A stretch of 60,117 nucleotides of DNA from an uncultured Candidatus Competibacteraceae bacterium (GTDB lineage: Bacteria; Pseudomonadota; Gammaproteobacteria; Competibacterales; Competibacteraceae), in the NCBI GenBank assembly GCA_937960715.1, contig CALGOO010000171.1:1-60117 (forward strand), in the 5' to 3' direction. Below, one piece after another: positions 23,008 to 32,178 of the stretch. The translations under genes and the position numbers were made by a program. Position 1 is the first letter of the stretch, and every line of letters starts with the position of its first letter. Below the pieces are notes generated by a model. The model saw only the letters and a program-made list of their open reading frames with translations, was not told where the DNA came from and did no database searches.

Positions 23008-25265
23008 TCGCCCCGACCAAGGAAACCGATGCCCGCATCCTGATCGACGATCAGTTGCGCGCGGCGGGCTGGAATCCGGCCGACAAGTCGCAGGTGTTGA
23101 CCGAGGTCAAGACCTCGGGCTGCTGGCATGGCGTGGCCGAACCGGAATCGCAAAGTACCGTTCTCTCGACTCAAGACGGCGACGCCATTCCCACCGGACG
23201 GGCCGATTACGTCCTGCTGGATTCGCGCGGCAGGCCGCTGGCCGTCATCGAATCCAAGCGGCAGGCCATCCAGCCGTATGTGGCAAAACAGCAGGCGCTG
23301 CCTTACGCCAAACAGATCGGCGCCCCCTTCATCTTCTTGACCAACGGCGAACTGATCTACTTCTGGGATTATCGGAACGACGACGCACGCATCGTCCAGT
23401 CGTTTTTCTCGCGCCGGGACTTGGAACGCCTGGTCCACATGCGCGGCACCCGCCAGCCGCTGGCCACGGTCCCCATCCCGGACACCTATTTCCGCCAGGG
23501 CGAAACCCGATGGCTGCGCCCCTATCAAACCGAGGCCATGCAGGCCCTCGACCGCACGGTGGAACTCGGCAAGCGCCGCTTCCTCATCGAATTGCCCACC
23601 GGCTGCGGCAAAACCGATTTGATCGCGCTTTACCTCAAGCGCCTGATCGAAGCCGGCCACGCCGAACGGGTTTTGTTTCTGGTCGACCGCGATCAACTGG
23701 CCAAGCAGGCCATCGAAGCCATTCAGGACCTGTTGCCGGGACATTCGAGCTATTGGCTCAAGTCCGGCATGGTTCGCCAGGAACAACAAATCACTGTGTG
23801 CCTGCTGCAAACCATGATCGGCCGCTACCCCGAGTTCACCAGCGGCTACTTCGACGTGGTGGTCGCCGACGAATGTCACCGCTCGATTTACGGCGCCTGG
23901 CAGACGGCGCTCATCTACTTCGATGCCCTGCACATCGGCCTCACCGCGACACCGGCCCTGTATATCGAGCGCAATACGTTCCAGTTCTACCACTGCAAGG
24001 ACGATACGCCCGACTACTCGTACTCTATCCAGCAGGCGTTCCAGGACAGGTTTCTCGCGCCCTACCGTTTCGCCACCGGCATCACCACGCTGGTGTCCGA
24101 GGGGGCCGACGTGGACGAAGAACATTACGACCCTGCCGAGTTCGAGCGCCAATGGACCAACGAGGCGAGCAATCGGCTGATGATGGCGGAGTTCGACCGC
24201 CTCGCCTGGGAAAATTACCGGGAACTGGCTCCCGGCCAGAAAATCGGCCCCGGCAAGGCGGTGATCTTCGCCATCACCAAACATCACGCCGCCCGATTAA
24301 CCCAGTATTTGAACGAACTGCACCCCGAATATCAGGGGCGCTACGCCGAGGTCATCACTTCGGATGTCGCCAACCCCGACGACCTGATCCGCTGTTTCAA
24401 GCGGGAAGAGTTGCCGATGATCGCGGTCAGCGTCGGGATGCTCGACACCGGTTTCGATTGCCGGGAAATCCTGCATCTGGTGATGTGTCGCCGTGTGCGC
24501 AGCCCGATTCTCTACCAGCAAATGCGGGGTCGCGGCACCCGCCCGGCGCCGCACATCGATAAACGGAAGTTCGTCATTTACGATTTCTTCCGCAATCATG
24601 AGTATTTCAACGACTCGGACACCGACATCTTCTCTGGCGGCGACAGCGGCCACGCACGCAAACCTCAGCCCGTCAAGGCCAAGACCGCCCGCGAGTTGAT
24701 CGAACTGGGGTTGGAAGACGAATGGCTCGATGCCGTTCATTACATCGAAATCGGCCCCGACGGCGAGCGGGTGGACAAGCGTGATTACGTCACCGACTGG
24801 GAGCGGGCCATCCGCCAGCAGGCCGACCGCGATCCGATTCTCGCCAAGGTCAAGGCCGGCGAGGCGCTCACCGACGCGGAAGAAACCGAACTGGCGCGGC
24901 GCTTGAACCAGCCCGAATGTTATTTCAACGAAGACAACCTGCGCCGCGCCTATCGCAATCCGGGCGGCAATCTGGTGGACTTCATCCGCGCCGCCCTGGG
25001 AATGCTGAAACTCAAGAGCCGCGAAGAGCGCGTCGAGGACAATTTCCGCGCCTGGCTGGTGGCCAAGAATCTCGCCCCGGCGCAGGCACAGTATTTGGCG
25101 CTGCTCAAGAATCGGGGCCTGGTCAAGGGTCGGGTCTCGCTGGACGATCTTTTTAACCCGCCGCTCTCCATCCTGAACGCGGCCAACATCGGCATCGAAC
25201 TGTTTGGCGAGGAGGGTCTCAAGGCCGTGATGGATGAAATCAACCAGGCCGTGCTGGTGGCGTGA
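23004..25265 (+). CDS. hsdR: Type I restriction enzyme R subunit
   Basis: This protein has about 753 residues from a TTG at 23004. The N-terminal nuclease motif is Asp68...Glu83-x-Lys85 (GRADYVLLD, VIESKR). Helicase motif I is PTGCGKT (198-204), motif II DECH (289-292), then GLTATP and a motif VI-like QMRGRGTRP. The C-terminus is of the EcoEI-R/HsdM-contacting type. HsdR cleaves unmethylated DNA after translocation. No ATG exists near the family N-terminus (KETDARILIDDQLRAAGW), so the TTG overlapping the preceding stop (TTGA) is the best start; no strong Shine-Dalgarno is seen. Confidence 0.93.
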   Translation: MIAPTKETDARILIDDQLRAAGWNPADKSQVLTEVKTSGCWHGVAEPESQSTVLSTQDGDAIPTGRADYVLLDSRGRPLAVIESKRQAIQPYVAKQQALPYAKQIGAPFIFLTNGELIYFWDYRNDDARIVQSFFSRRDLERLVHMRGTRQPLATVPIPDTYFRQGETRWLRPYQTEAMQALDRTVELGKRRFLIELPTGCGKTDLIALYLKRLIEAGHAERVLFLVDRDQLAKQAIEAIQDLLPGHSSYWLKSGMVRQEQQITVCLLQTMIGRYPEFTSGYFDVVVADECHRSIYGAWQTALIYFDALHIGLTATPALYIERNTFQFYHCKDDTPDYSYSIQQAFQDRFLAPYRFATGITTLVSEGADVDEEHYDPAEFERQWTNEASNRLMMAEFDRLAWENYRELAPGQKIGPGKAVIFAITKHHAARLTQYLNELHPEYQGRYAEVITSDVANPDDLIRCFKREELPMIAVSVGMLDTGFDCREILHLVMCRRVRSPILYQQMRGRGTRPAPHIDKRKFVIYDFFRNHEYFNDSDTDIFSGGDSGHARKPQPVKAKTARELIELGLEDEWLDAVHYIEIGPDGERVDKRDYVTDWERAIRQQADRDPILAKVKAGEALTDAEETELARRLNQPECYFNEDNLRRAYRNPGGNLVDFIRAALGMLKLKSREERVEDNFRAWLVAKNLAPAQAQYLALLKNRGLVKGRVSLDDLFNPPLSILNAANIGIELFGEEGLKAVMDEINQAVLVA

Positions 25266-25420
25266 ATAGACCCCCCACCCCAACCCTCCCCCACAAGGGG
25301 GGAGGGAGTCTTATTGGCTCCCCCTCCATCAAGGCCACGATCAACGAGGCCGCGCGAGGTGGCGGGAAGGAGTCTTGTTGGCTCTCCCTCCCCTCCGTGG
25401 GAGGGAGTTGGAGGGAGGGG
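25266..25420. repeat. GGGAGGG-rich intergenic repeat pair
   Basis: Two near-identical 28-bp units (25300-25327 and 25364-25391, three differences) share GGAGTCTT-TTGGCTC. They lie between pyrimidine-rich and purine-rich arms (CCCCAACCCTCCCCC at the left, GGAGTTGGAGGGAGGGG at the right) that are roughly inverted. This resembles the GGGAGGG-type intergenic palindromes common in proteobacteria. It may form a stem between hsdR and hsdM. Confidence 0.75.
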
Positions 25421-25426
25421 CGAACG

Positions 25427-25450
25427 ATGACAACCAAGGCAACAACGTGA
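25427..25450 (+). CDS. Possible seven-codon leader overlapping the hsdM start
   Basis: ATG at 25427 opens MTTKATT and stops at a TGA (25448-25450) that overlaps the GTG start of hsdM (25447). A strong GGAGGGAGGGG sequence precedes it, whereas hsdM itself has only AAGG nearby. It could act as a translational coupler; there is no direct evidence that it is expressed. Confidence 0.3.
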   Translation: MTTKATT

Positions 25451-27090
25451 ATCCACAACTGCGCCGCAAGCTCGATCACATCACCGACACCCTCTGGGCC
25501 GGTGGCGTGACCAATCCGGTGACTTATATCGAGCAGATTTCCTACCTCATCTTCCTGAAACTGCTGGACGAGGAGGAATCCGACCGCGAGCTGCGCATCC
25601 GCCTGGGCGCGACGGGCGGCAACGCCAAACTGCTGTTCCCGGCGCAGGCCGAGCGTTATCGCTGGAACAAATGGCGCTTCAAGAGCGGCAACGCGCTGCG
25701 CGATTTCATCCGCGATGAGGTATTTCCCTACATGGCCTCGCTCGCCAGGGACGAGCCGGAAGTGGCGGAATATTTCCGCGATGCGGTGCTGGAGATCGTC
25801 GATCCCAACGTGCTCAAGCAGGTCATCGACGAACTCGACGGTTTTGAATTCCGCAAGCTCGGGCCGGACGTGAAGGGCGACATCTTTGAATACCTGCTGG
25901 TGCATCTCGGTTCCAGCGCGCTCAACGGCCAGTTTCGCACCCCGCGCCAGATTCGCGCCTTTATGGTCGAGATGGTCGATCCCGACCTCGGCGATGCCCT
26001 TTTTGATCCTGCCTGCGGCACGGCGGGTTTCCTGATCGATGCGGTGGATTTCCTGCTCGCCAAGTATTCCGATCACATCAGCGAATACCCGATTTACGGC
26101 GAGGACTGGCTGGACAAGAAGGGCAAGACGGTCGCCGAACTCAAGGCCGAGAACCCGCGCTTGCAGACTTATCGCAAGGGCGCGGGGGAAAAGATTCCGG
26201 AGTGGGCGTTGCTGGAAAGCGCGATTTACGGGACCGATGTGTCGCGCCAGATGGTGCGGATCAGCATGATGAATCTGGTGCTGCACGGTATCCGTCACGC
26301 ACGGCTCAAGCGCGCCAATTCGCTATCCGACATGGGCGGACTATCCGAGGACGATCTGCGCCGCCGCTACCAGGTGATCCTGGCTAATCCGCCGTTTGCC
26401 GGTCAGTTGCCCAAGGATTCGATCCGCGCCGACCTGCCCACCCACAGCAAGAAAAGCGAGTTGCTGTTTTTGTCGCTGATGATGCTGCACCTCGCTCCCG
26501 GCGGGCGCTGCGCGGTGGTCGTGCCCGAAGGGCTGCTGTTCGGCTCCACCGGCGCGCACGTCGATCTGCGCAAGAAGCTGATCAACGACTTTGATCTGCT
26601 GGCGGTGGTGAGCCTGCCGGCGGGTGTGTTCAAGCCTTACGCGGGCGTCAAAACCGCCGTACTGGTGTTTCGCCGGCCTGCTTCCACGAGCGCCGCCCGG
26701 CTGGATAAAGTCTGGTTCTACGAGGTGCGGAACGACGGTTACGACCCGGACAAGGTCGCGGGCGGCGGTCGCGTGGAAACGCCGGACAAGAGCGACATTC
26801 CCGACCTGCTCGCCCAGTGGAAAACCTACAAGGCCGGCGGCTTCAAAACCCCGCCGGGACTGGAAGCGAACAGCTTGTTACCGCACGGCAGCGCAGAACC
26901 GAGTTGCTGGTGGACCACGAAGGAGAAGCTCATTGAGGCGGATTACAACCTCGGCGCCGGGCAGTGGAAGCCGCGCGTGGCGGAGAAAGTCAGCGATGAA
27001 GACCCGTGTGAGTTGGTGAAGGAAGTTCTCGCCGATTACCGGCATGTGGTGGCGGGACTGGAAAAGCTGTTGGCGGAGTTAGAGGAATGA
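25447..27090 (+). CDS. hsdM: Type I restriction-modification N6-adenine methyltransferase subunit
   Basis: HsdM (547 residues from GTG) transfers methyl groups to adenine in the target. The N-terminal helical domain begins NPQLRRKLDHITDTLWAGGV. The SAM motif DPACGTAGF lies at 187-195 and the catalytic NPPF at 314-317. The GTG at 25447 matches the family start exactly (M/V-NPQLRRKLD), whereas the open frame from 25375 reads through the repeat region. The stop overlaps the hsdS start by 4 bp. Confidence 0.95.
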   Translation: MNPQLRRKLDHITDTLWAGGVTNPVTYIEQISYLIFLKLLDEEESDRELRIRLGATGGNAKLLFPAQAERYRWNKWRFKSGNALRDFIRDEVFPYMASLARDEPEVAEYFRDAVLEIVDPNVLKQVIDELDGFEFRKLGPDVKGDIFEYLLVHLGSSALNGQFRTPRQIRAFMVEMVDPDLGDALFDPACGTAGFLIDAVDFLLAKYSDHISEYPIYGEDWLDKKGKTVAELKAENPRLQTYRKGAGEKIPEWALLESAIYGTDVSRQMVRISMMNLVLHGIRHARLKRANSLSDMGGLSEDDLRRRYQVILANPPFAGQLPKDSIRADLPTHSKKSELLFLSLMMLHLAPGGRCAVVVPEGLLFGSTGAHVDLRKKLINDFDLLAVVSLPAGVFKPYAGVKTAVLVFRRPASTSAARLDKVWFYEVRNDGYDPDKVAGGGRVETPDKSDIPDLLAQWKTYKAGGFKTPPGLEANSLLPHGSAEPSCWWTTKEKLIEADYNLGAGQWKPRVAEKVSDEDPCELVKEVLADYRHVVAGLEKLLAELEE

Positions 27091-28379
27091 GGTGGTTGCA
27101 GACAACTATAGGTGAAATCTGCTTGCCAACCGTGCAAATAGATCCCACTCGAAAGGGCACAGAAAGCTTTCGCTATATAGACATCGCAGGTATTGATCGA
27201 GAGCAAAAAACTATTTTCCGTGCTGATCCTAGCCCATGCGAGTCTGCACCCAGTCGTGCCCGAAAGCTTGTCCAAGCTGGAGATGTCTTGGTCTCTACTG
27301 TTCGCCCTAATCTAAATGCGGTTGCACTCGTACCTGAAGAGCTTGATGGTGAAATCGCCTCAACTGGCTTTTCCGTGCTTCGTGCAAATCAAAAACTCGT
27401 TAATCCTCACTATTTGTTTTATCGGGTACAGCACCAAGAGTTTGTTGCCTGCCTAGTGGCAAACGCTACGGGCGCAAGTTATCCCGCCGTAACGGATGGT
27501 GTAGTTCGACGTGTTTTCTTACCCTTGCCGTCCCTGAAGGAGCAAGCCCGCATCGTCGAAATTCTCGACGAAGCCGACCGGTTGCGCCGACTGCGCCGTG
27601 TGGCCGACTCCAAAGCCACCCGCATTCTACCTGCGCTGTTTCTCAAGATGTTTGGCGATCCTGAAACTAATTTGAAAAACTTTCCGGTTGTAAAATTGGG
27701 AACCATGATTGAGGATGGTCCACAAAATGGACTCTATAAACCGAGTTCAGCCTATGGTAAAGGCGTCCGAATCCTGAGAATAGATGGTTTTTATTCCGGT
27801 CAAATAACCGATATTTCGGTCTTAAAACGCTTGGAAATTCGCCCTAATGAAATCGCAAAATATGGCCTCCATGAAAATGATATCGTCATAAATCGTGTGA
27901 ATAGTGAAGAATATCTAGGAAAATCGGCAATCATTCCTAAACTCGATGAATCAGTTGTCTTTGAATCGAATATGATGCGGCTTTCAGTCGATTTGACACA
28001 AATAGATCCACTCTTCTTGATCGCACATCTCCAGACGCCATTCACGAAAAAAGAAATTCTCCAAAAAGCAAAAAGAGCCATTAACCAAGCAAGTATCAAT
28101 CAGCAGGACATTCGAGCATTATCTATTCTCAAACCTCCGATAGAATTGCAAATTCGTTTTGCCTCAATTGTCCAAGGAGCCAACGCAACGCTTTCAGTAA
28201 TGGCAGCTACCATAGGTAAACTGGATCATCTTTTCGATCTTCTTCTACATCAAGCCTTCTCCGGCCAACTCACCGCCAAGTGGCGCGAAGCGCACAGCAA
28301 AGAACTGCTGGCCGAAATGGAGCAGCAGGCCCGGCTGCTGAACCTGCCGCTTCCGAAAGAATTGGAACTTGCCCCATGA
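27087..28379 (+). CDS. hsdS: Type I restriction-modification specificity subunit
   Basis: HsdS (430 residues) recognises the bipartite DNA site through two target-recognition domains: TRD1 (about 1-150) and TRD2 (about 195-360). A conserved helical spacer (LKEQARIVEILDEADRLRRL, near 151-190) joins them, and a second helical region ends the protein. The TRD-coding DNA is clearly more AT-rich than hsdM and the conserved spacer, as expected for domains swapped between strains. ATGA overlaps link it with hsdM upstream and with the DUF1016 gene downstream. Confidence 0.94.
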   Translation: MRWLQTTIGEICLPTVQIDPTRKGTESFRYIDIAGIDREQKTIFRADPSPCESAPSRARKLVQAGDVLVSTVRPNLNAVALVPEELDGEIASTGFSVLRANQKLVNPHYLFYRVQHQEFVACLVANATGASYPAVTDGVVRRVFLPLPSLKEQARIVEILDEADRLRRLRRVADSKATRILPALFLKMFGDPETNLKNFPVVKLGTMIEDGPQNGLYKPSSAYGKGVRILRIDGFYSGQITDISVLKRLEIRPNEIAKYGLHENDIVINRVNSEEYLGKSAIIPKLDESVVFESNMMRLSVDLTQIDPLFLIAHLQTPFTKKEILQKAKRAINQASINQQDIRALSILKPPIELQIRFASIVQGANATLSVMAATIGKLDHLFDLLLHQAFSGQLTAKWREAHSKELLAEMEQQARLLNLPLPKELELAP

Positions 28380-29470
28380 GCGCAAAGGTACCGGCGCACT
28401 ACACCGCCTTGCTGAGCGACATCAAGCAGCGCATCCGCCATGCCCAGACGCGGGCGGTGCTGGCGGTCAACGCCGAACTGATCCGCCTCTACTGGGAGAT
28501 CGGCGCTCTGATCGACGCCCGACAGAAACAGGAAGGCTGGGGCGCGGCGGTGATTCCCCGCCTGGCGGCCGATCTGCACAACGATCTGCCGGAAGAGAAG
28601 GGCTTTTCCGAGCGCAACATCAAACGCATGTTGGCGTTTTACCGCGAATATCCGGCGCTTGAATTAGCGCCACCGGCGGTGGCATTCCCACAGGCCAGCG
28701 CAGAAGTGCCACAGCCTGTGGCACTTTTTACGCCGGAGATGGTGCTGGCACTGCCCTGGGGGCACCACGCAGTGCTGATGGAAAAGATCAAGGATGCCGC
28801 CACCCGCCAGTGGTACATGCGCGCCTCGGTCGAAAACGGCTGGAGCCGCAATATCCTGCTGATGCAAATTGAATCGGCGGCACACACGCGGCAAGGCGCG
28901 GCCGCCAGCAATTTTGCGCTGCGCCTGCCGGCGCCCGATTCCGACCTGGTGCAGCAAACCCTGAAGGACCCATATCTGTTCGATTTTCTGACACTGCAAG
29001 AGCCTTTCCACGAACGGGAATTGGAAACCGGCCTCATCGCCCATCTGGAAAAATTTCTGCTCGAACTCGGTCGGGGTTTTGCTTTCGTGGGACGGCAATA
29101 CCACTTGGACATTGGCGAGCAGGATTTCTACATCGACCTGCTGTTCTATCACCTCAAGCTGCGCCGCTACGTGGTGATCGAACTCAAGCGCGGCGCTTTC
29201 AAACCGGAATACGCCGGCAAGATAAACTTCTATTGCAACGTAGTAGACGACCATCTGCGCCACGGCGATGACAAGCCGACCATCGGCCTGATTCTATGCC
29301 AGCAACCCAACCGCGTGTTGGCCGAGTATGCGCTGCGCGGCATGGATAAACCCATCGGCGTATCGAGTTTCGAGCTGACCCGCGCCCTGCCCGAAACTTT
29401 ACAATCCAGCCTGCCCAGTATCGAGGACATCGAGCGCGAGTTGGGCGATGTCAACGGAGATACCTCGTGA
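28376..29470 (+). CDS. DUF1016/YhcG-type PDDEXK nuclease
   Basis: This is a 364-residue protein. The N-terminal helical DUF1016-N domain covers about 1-170. The C-terminal PD-(D/E)XK domain contains Asp254 (FYIDLLFYH) and Glu269-x-Lys271 (VVIELKRG). Such proteins often accompany type I restriction loci, where they are thought to cut DNA or assist recombination. The ATG overlaps the hsdS stop (ATGA), and the stop overlaps the next GTG start (GTGA), so it is translationally tied to both neighbours. The start at 28376 gives the family N-terminus. Confidence 0.92.
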   Translation: MSAKVPAHYTALLSDIKQRIRHAQTRAVLAVNAELIRLYWEIGALIDARQKQEGWGAAVIPRLAADLHNDLPEEKGFSERNIKRMLAFYREYPALELAPPAVAFPQASAEVPQPVALFTPEMVLALPWGHHAVLMEKIKDAATRQWYMRASVENGWSRNILLMQIESAAHTRQGAAASNFALRLPAPDSDLVQQTLKDPYLFDFLTLQEPFHERELETGLIAHLEKFLLELGRGFAFVGRQYHLDIGEQDFYIDLLFYHLKLRRYVVIELKRGAFKPEYAGKINFYCNVVDDHLRHGDDKPTIGLILCQQPNRVLAEYALRGMDKPIGVSSFELTRALPETLQSSLPSIEDIERELGDVNGDTS

Positions 29471-31161
29471 GCCGCCGCCTCACCGCCCTGCGCGTCGGCA
29501 ACTTCAAGGCGTTTGCCAATACCCAGCGCATCCCGCTCAAGCCCATCACCCTGATCTTCGGCCCCAACAGCGCCGGCAAATCCAGCTTCATTCACAGCCT
29601 GGCGCTGGCCCACGAAGCGCAATTTGGCCGCGACAAGCGCAGCCTCGCCCGCCTCGATGTCCATCACACCGATATCGGGGGCAGCAGCATCGATCTCGGC
29701 GGTTTTCGCCAATATATCCATCGTGGCCAAGCCAACCGCCGGGTCGAATGGGGCGCGGAATTGGCGGTCGCCAGCTTCGGCGGACGTCTCGCACAACTGC
29801 TCGCACCGGTGAACACGATTACGGTGACGCTCTGCCTGGGCATTGAACTAGACGATCAGGACCGCCCCAAACCGGGCGCCGCGCCGAAGGTGGAAGCCAT
29901 CGAGATCAGCGCCGACAGCGCCGAACTGCTGCGCATGAGCCGCCGACGTTCCGACGCTCACGGCAGCCTCCTGCGCCTGGACCGTCTGGATGCCGCTCAT
30001 CCCGTTTTCCGGCAGGTGCTCAAGGCCATCGTCGAATCCGCCACCACCTCCGAAGAGATGCGCCCGGAAGACTTCGAGGGCGCCAACACGGCCATCGCCG
30101 ACCTGCTGCCCGAGTTGCAAGTCCGCGTCGAACAGTTTTTCCCGACCGCCGTGGAACTGCCCAAGGCTGAAGGCGCGGAACTCTCGCCCGTCAGCCTGCT
30201 GTTCCCGATCAGCAAGGGCAATCGGCGCGAAGACATCGCCCAAGCCGTGCGTTTCTATCTGCCCCGCACGATCAACGACCTCGTCAAGGGACTTTCCGAC
30301 GTGCTGGCCGATGAACTCAAACACCTTCAGTATCTCGGCCCCCTGCGCTCCTTCCCGCCCCGCCACCTCGCCTTTGCCGAGCACGAAGACGCCAACTGGT
30401 ACGCCGGGGGCGGCTATGCGTGGGACGTGGTGCGGCGCGATGACCAAGTGCGCGAAGTGGTGAACGGCTGGTTGGGTTCCGACAAACTGAAGACGCCCTA
30501 CAAGCTCGTCGTGCGTTCGCTTTTCGGTATGGATACCATCGAAGAGGTTATTGAGTCTCGATTGGAAGAGATCGAAAAAAGTGAACTTGACTTCATGCCT
30601 GGTGATTTTCAGGAAAATCCTGCTGCTTACCCTCAAATTGGTCTTCCGTATCTCAGGGATCATCAAAAATCTCTTGAGAAAACGATTGCGGCTTTTCAAG
30701 AAGAACCGGGCAGATTGCTGAGTGAGCTAGTCCTGATTGATAAGCGTATTAACACGGTCGTCACTCACCGAGACGTGGGTATTGGCATCTCTCAAGTTCT
30801 TCCCGTTCTGGTCATGGCCTACGGTTCACAGGGTAAGCTGATCGCCATGGAACAACCGGAAATCCACCTCCATCCGGCATTGCAAGCGGAATTGGGCGAT
30901 GTCTTTATCGAAGCCGCACTCGGCGAGCGCCAAAACACTTTCATTCTGGAAACCCACAGCGAGCATTTGATTTTGCGATTAATGCGCAGAATCCGTGAGG
31001 GAAAGATCCATCCGGACGATGTCGGGGTGGTATTCGTCGAACCGTCGAGTCATGGGAGCCGATTGATCGAATTGCGCCTGGATGAAGAGGGTGATTTCAT
31101 CGACGAGTGGCCTGGAGGCTTTTTCGAGGAGTCCTTCCACGAGAAATTCGCGGGGCGCTGA
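29467..31161 (+). CDS. OLD/RecF-like AAA ATPase (DUF3696-type)
   Basis: This is a 564-residue SMC/ABC-like ATPase: Walker A GPNSAGKS (32-39), Walker B LIAMEQPEIHLHP (near 457-469) and H-loop ETHSEH (near 495-500). No TOPRIM nuclease domain follows, unlike OLD proteins, so the effector is likely a separate protein, probably the next gene. The segment 30530-30830 (about residues 355-455) is conspicuously AT-rich and may be a variable lid or sensor insert. The start is GTG overlapping the DUF1016 stop. ATPases of this class serve as sensors or motors in defence pairs such as Gabija, PARIS and Septu; the system type here is not one I recognise. Confidence 0.87.
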   Translation: MSRRLTALRVGNFKAFANTQRIPLKPITLIFGPNSAGKSSFIHSLALAHEAQFGRDKRSLARLDVHHTDIGGSSIDLGGFRQYIHRGQANRRVEWGAELAVASFGGRLAQLLAPVNTITVTLCLGIELDDQDRPKPGAAPKVEAIEISADSAELLRMSRRRSDAHGSLLRLDRLDAAHPVFRQVLKAIVESATTSEEMRPEDFEGANTAIADLLPELQVRVEQFFPTAVELPKAEGAELSPVSLLFPISKGNRREDIAQAVRFYLPRTINDLVKGLSDVLADELKHLQYLGPLRSFPPRHLAFAEHEDANWYAGGGYAWDVVRRDDQVREVVNGWLGSDKLKTPYKLVVRSLFGMDTIEEVIESRLEEIEKSELDFMPGDFQENPAAYPQIGLPYLRDHQKSLEKTIAAFQEEPGRLLSELVLIDKRINTVVTHRDVGIGISQVLPVLVMAYGSQGKLIAMEQPEIHLHPALQAELGDVFIEAALGERQNTFILETHSEHLILRLMRRIREGKIHPDDVGVVFVEPSSHGSRLIELRLDEEGDFIDEWPGGFFEESFHEKFAGR

Positions 31162-31163
31162 AG

Positions 31164-32177
31164 ATGCTTGTTCCATTTGTCATTGATGTTGACAGCCTTG
31201 CTCCTGATCCCGGATGGACGCCGGCGCAGCTTCAGACCTGCCATCAGTCCCTACTCGATGTTTGGCAACGCATTGGAATTCTCAAGCACGATACTGATCG
31301 CTTTGAAACTTCGCGCCTTCAACAGGCCGTCCAGCAGTTGCCCCAAAAGATTCGGCCGCAATGGCTCGCCATGCTTCAGCGTAATCTTCTGCTGGCTTGC
31401 GGTAATGGTTGGGACGGAAATGTCACCCCAAACAGTATCAACCAACTCGATGGTATTGCGCAGGTCGCTTTGGTCGATGACACACGCGCCGAAGTGGATT
31501 TTGGACTCTCCGAAGAGGTGTTGTCTTCCCCAGCCCAAGGCATCCCGAATGTGGAGGTTTGCAGAATCCTGGCGGCAGCGCACGCAAAGACTTTCCGGGA
31601 TGCGCTCGCCAGATCGACCGCCCACATCGAACCGAAAGAAACATTCAGGGATATTTGGACGCAACGTTTCAAATCGCTGGCTTGCGCGCCCATCAAGCGC
31701 GTTGTCATCGTCGATCGGTTCGTGATCGGACAACTATTCAATCCGCCGCACCAGCAGCTTTCTGGATTGGACCGCTTTTTGAGGCTGTTGGACGCGGACG
31801 CCAGTGGGCCTCGGCATGTCACTCTTTACTCTTCATGGGCAGATCTTCCGAGAGCAACCGGGATAGCTGAAATAGAAGCCGAAATTAACCTGGCGATGAA
31901 CCGGTTGCAGCACAGAAATATCAAGCAATTGAAAGTAGTGATGCTCCCAAACGCGATCTTTGGCGATGTCGCCCATGACCGCTTTATCCGATTCGAAAGG
32001 GTGGTCTGGGATATCGGATTGGGGTTGAAAGTCTTCGAAGGAGCCTTTGCAGCCGAACGGTCTTCGGCTACGTTCAAGGCAGAGAAAGTTGCAGTGGATA
32101 GTTACAAAAAGGTAGAAGCGGAACTTGCGCGACATCCGCAAGCAAAATCTTGGGTTCTCCCATCCCCACTGGGCTAA
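31164..32177 (+). CDS. Putative effector with PLD-like C-terminal domain
   Basis: This is a 337-residue protein beginning 2 bp after the ATPase stop. I do not recognise the full-length family. The N-terminal part (1 to about 170) opens with FVIDVDS and is mixed alpha/beta. The C-terminal part (about 178-300) has the strand VVIVDRFVIGQLF, a central region, and HDRFIRFERVVWDIGLGLKVF (271-291). This is the H-D-R ... G-x-G arrangement of MIT_C/phospholipase D-like domains seen in several defence effectors. Base composition is more AT-rich than in the hsd genes. A nuclease or lipase role is inference from this motif and the ATPase neighbour. Confidence 0.7.
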   Translation: MLVPFVIDVDSLAPDPGWTPAQLQTCHQSLLDVWQRIGILKHDTDRFETSRLQQAVQQLPQKIRPQWLAMLQRNLLLACGNGWDGNVTPNSINQLDGIAQVALVDDTRAEVDFGLSEEVLSSPAQGIPNVEVCRILAAAHAKTFRDALARSTAHIEPKETFRDIWTQRFKSLACAPIKRVVIVDRFVIGQLFNPPHQQLSGLDRFLRLLDADASGPRHVTLYSSWADLPRATGIAEIEAEINLAMNRLQHRNIKQLKVVMLPNAIFGDVAHDRFIRFERVVWDIGLGLKVFEGAFAAERSSATFKAEKVAVDSYKKVEAELARHPQAKSWVLPSPLG

Positions 32178-32178
32178 C

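Noticed and set aside
22809..24287. 492-codon minus-strand frame opposite hsdR
   Set aside because: Shadow of hsdR; no motifs and it would run through the DUF2887 repeat region.
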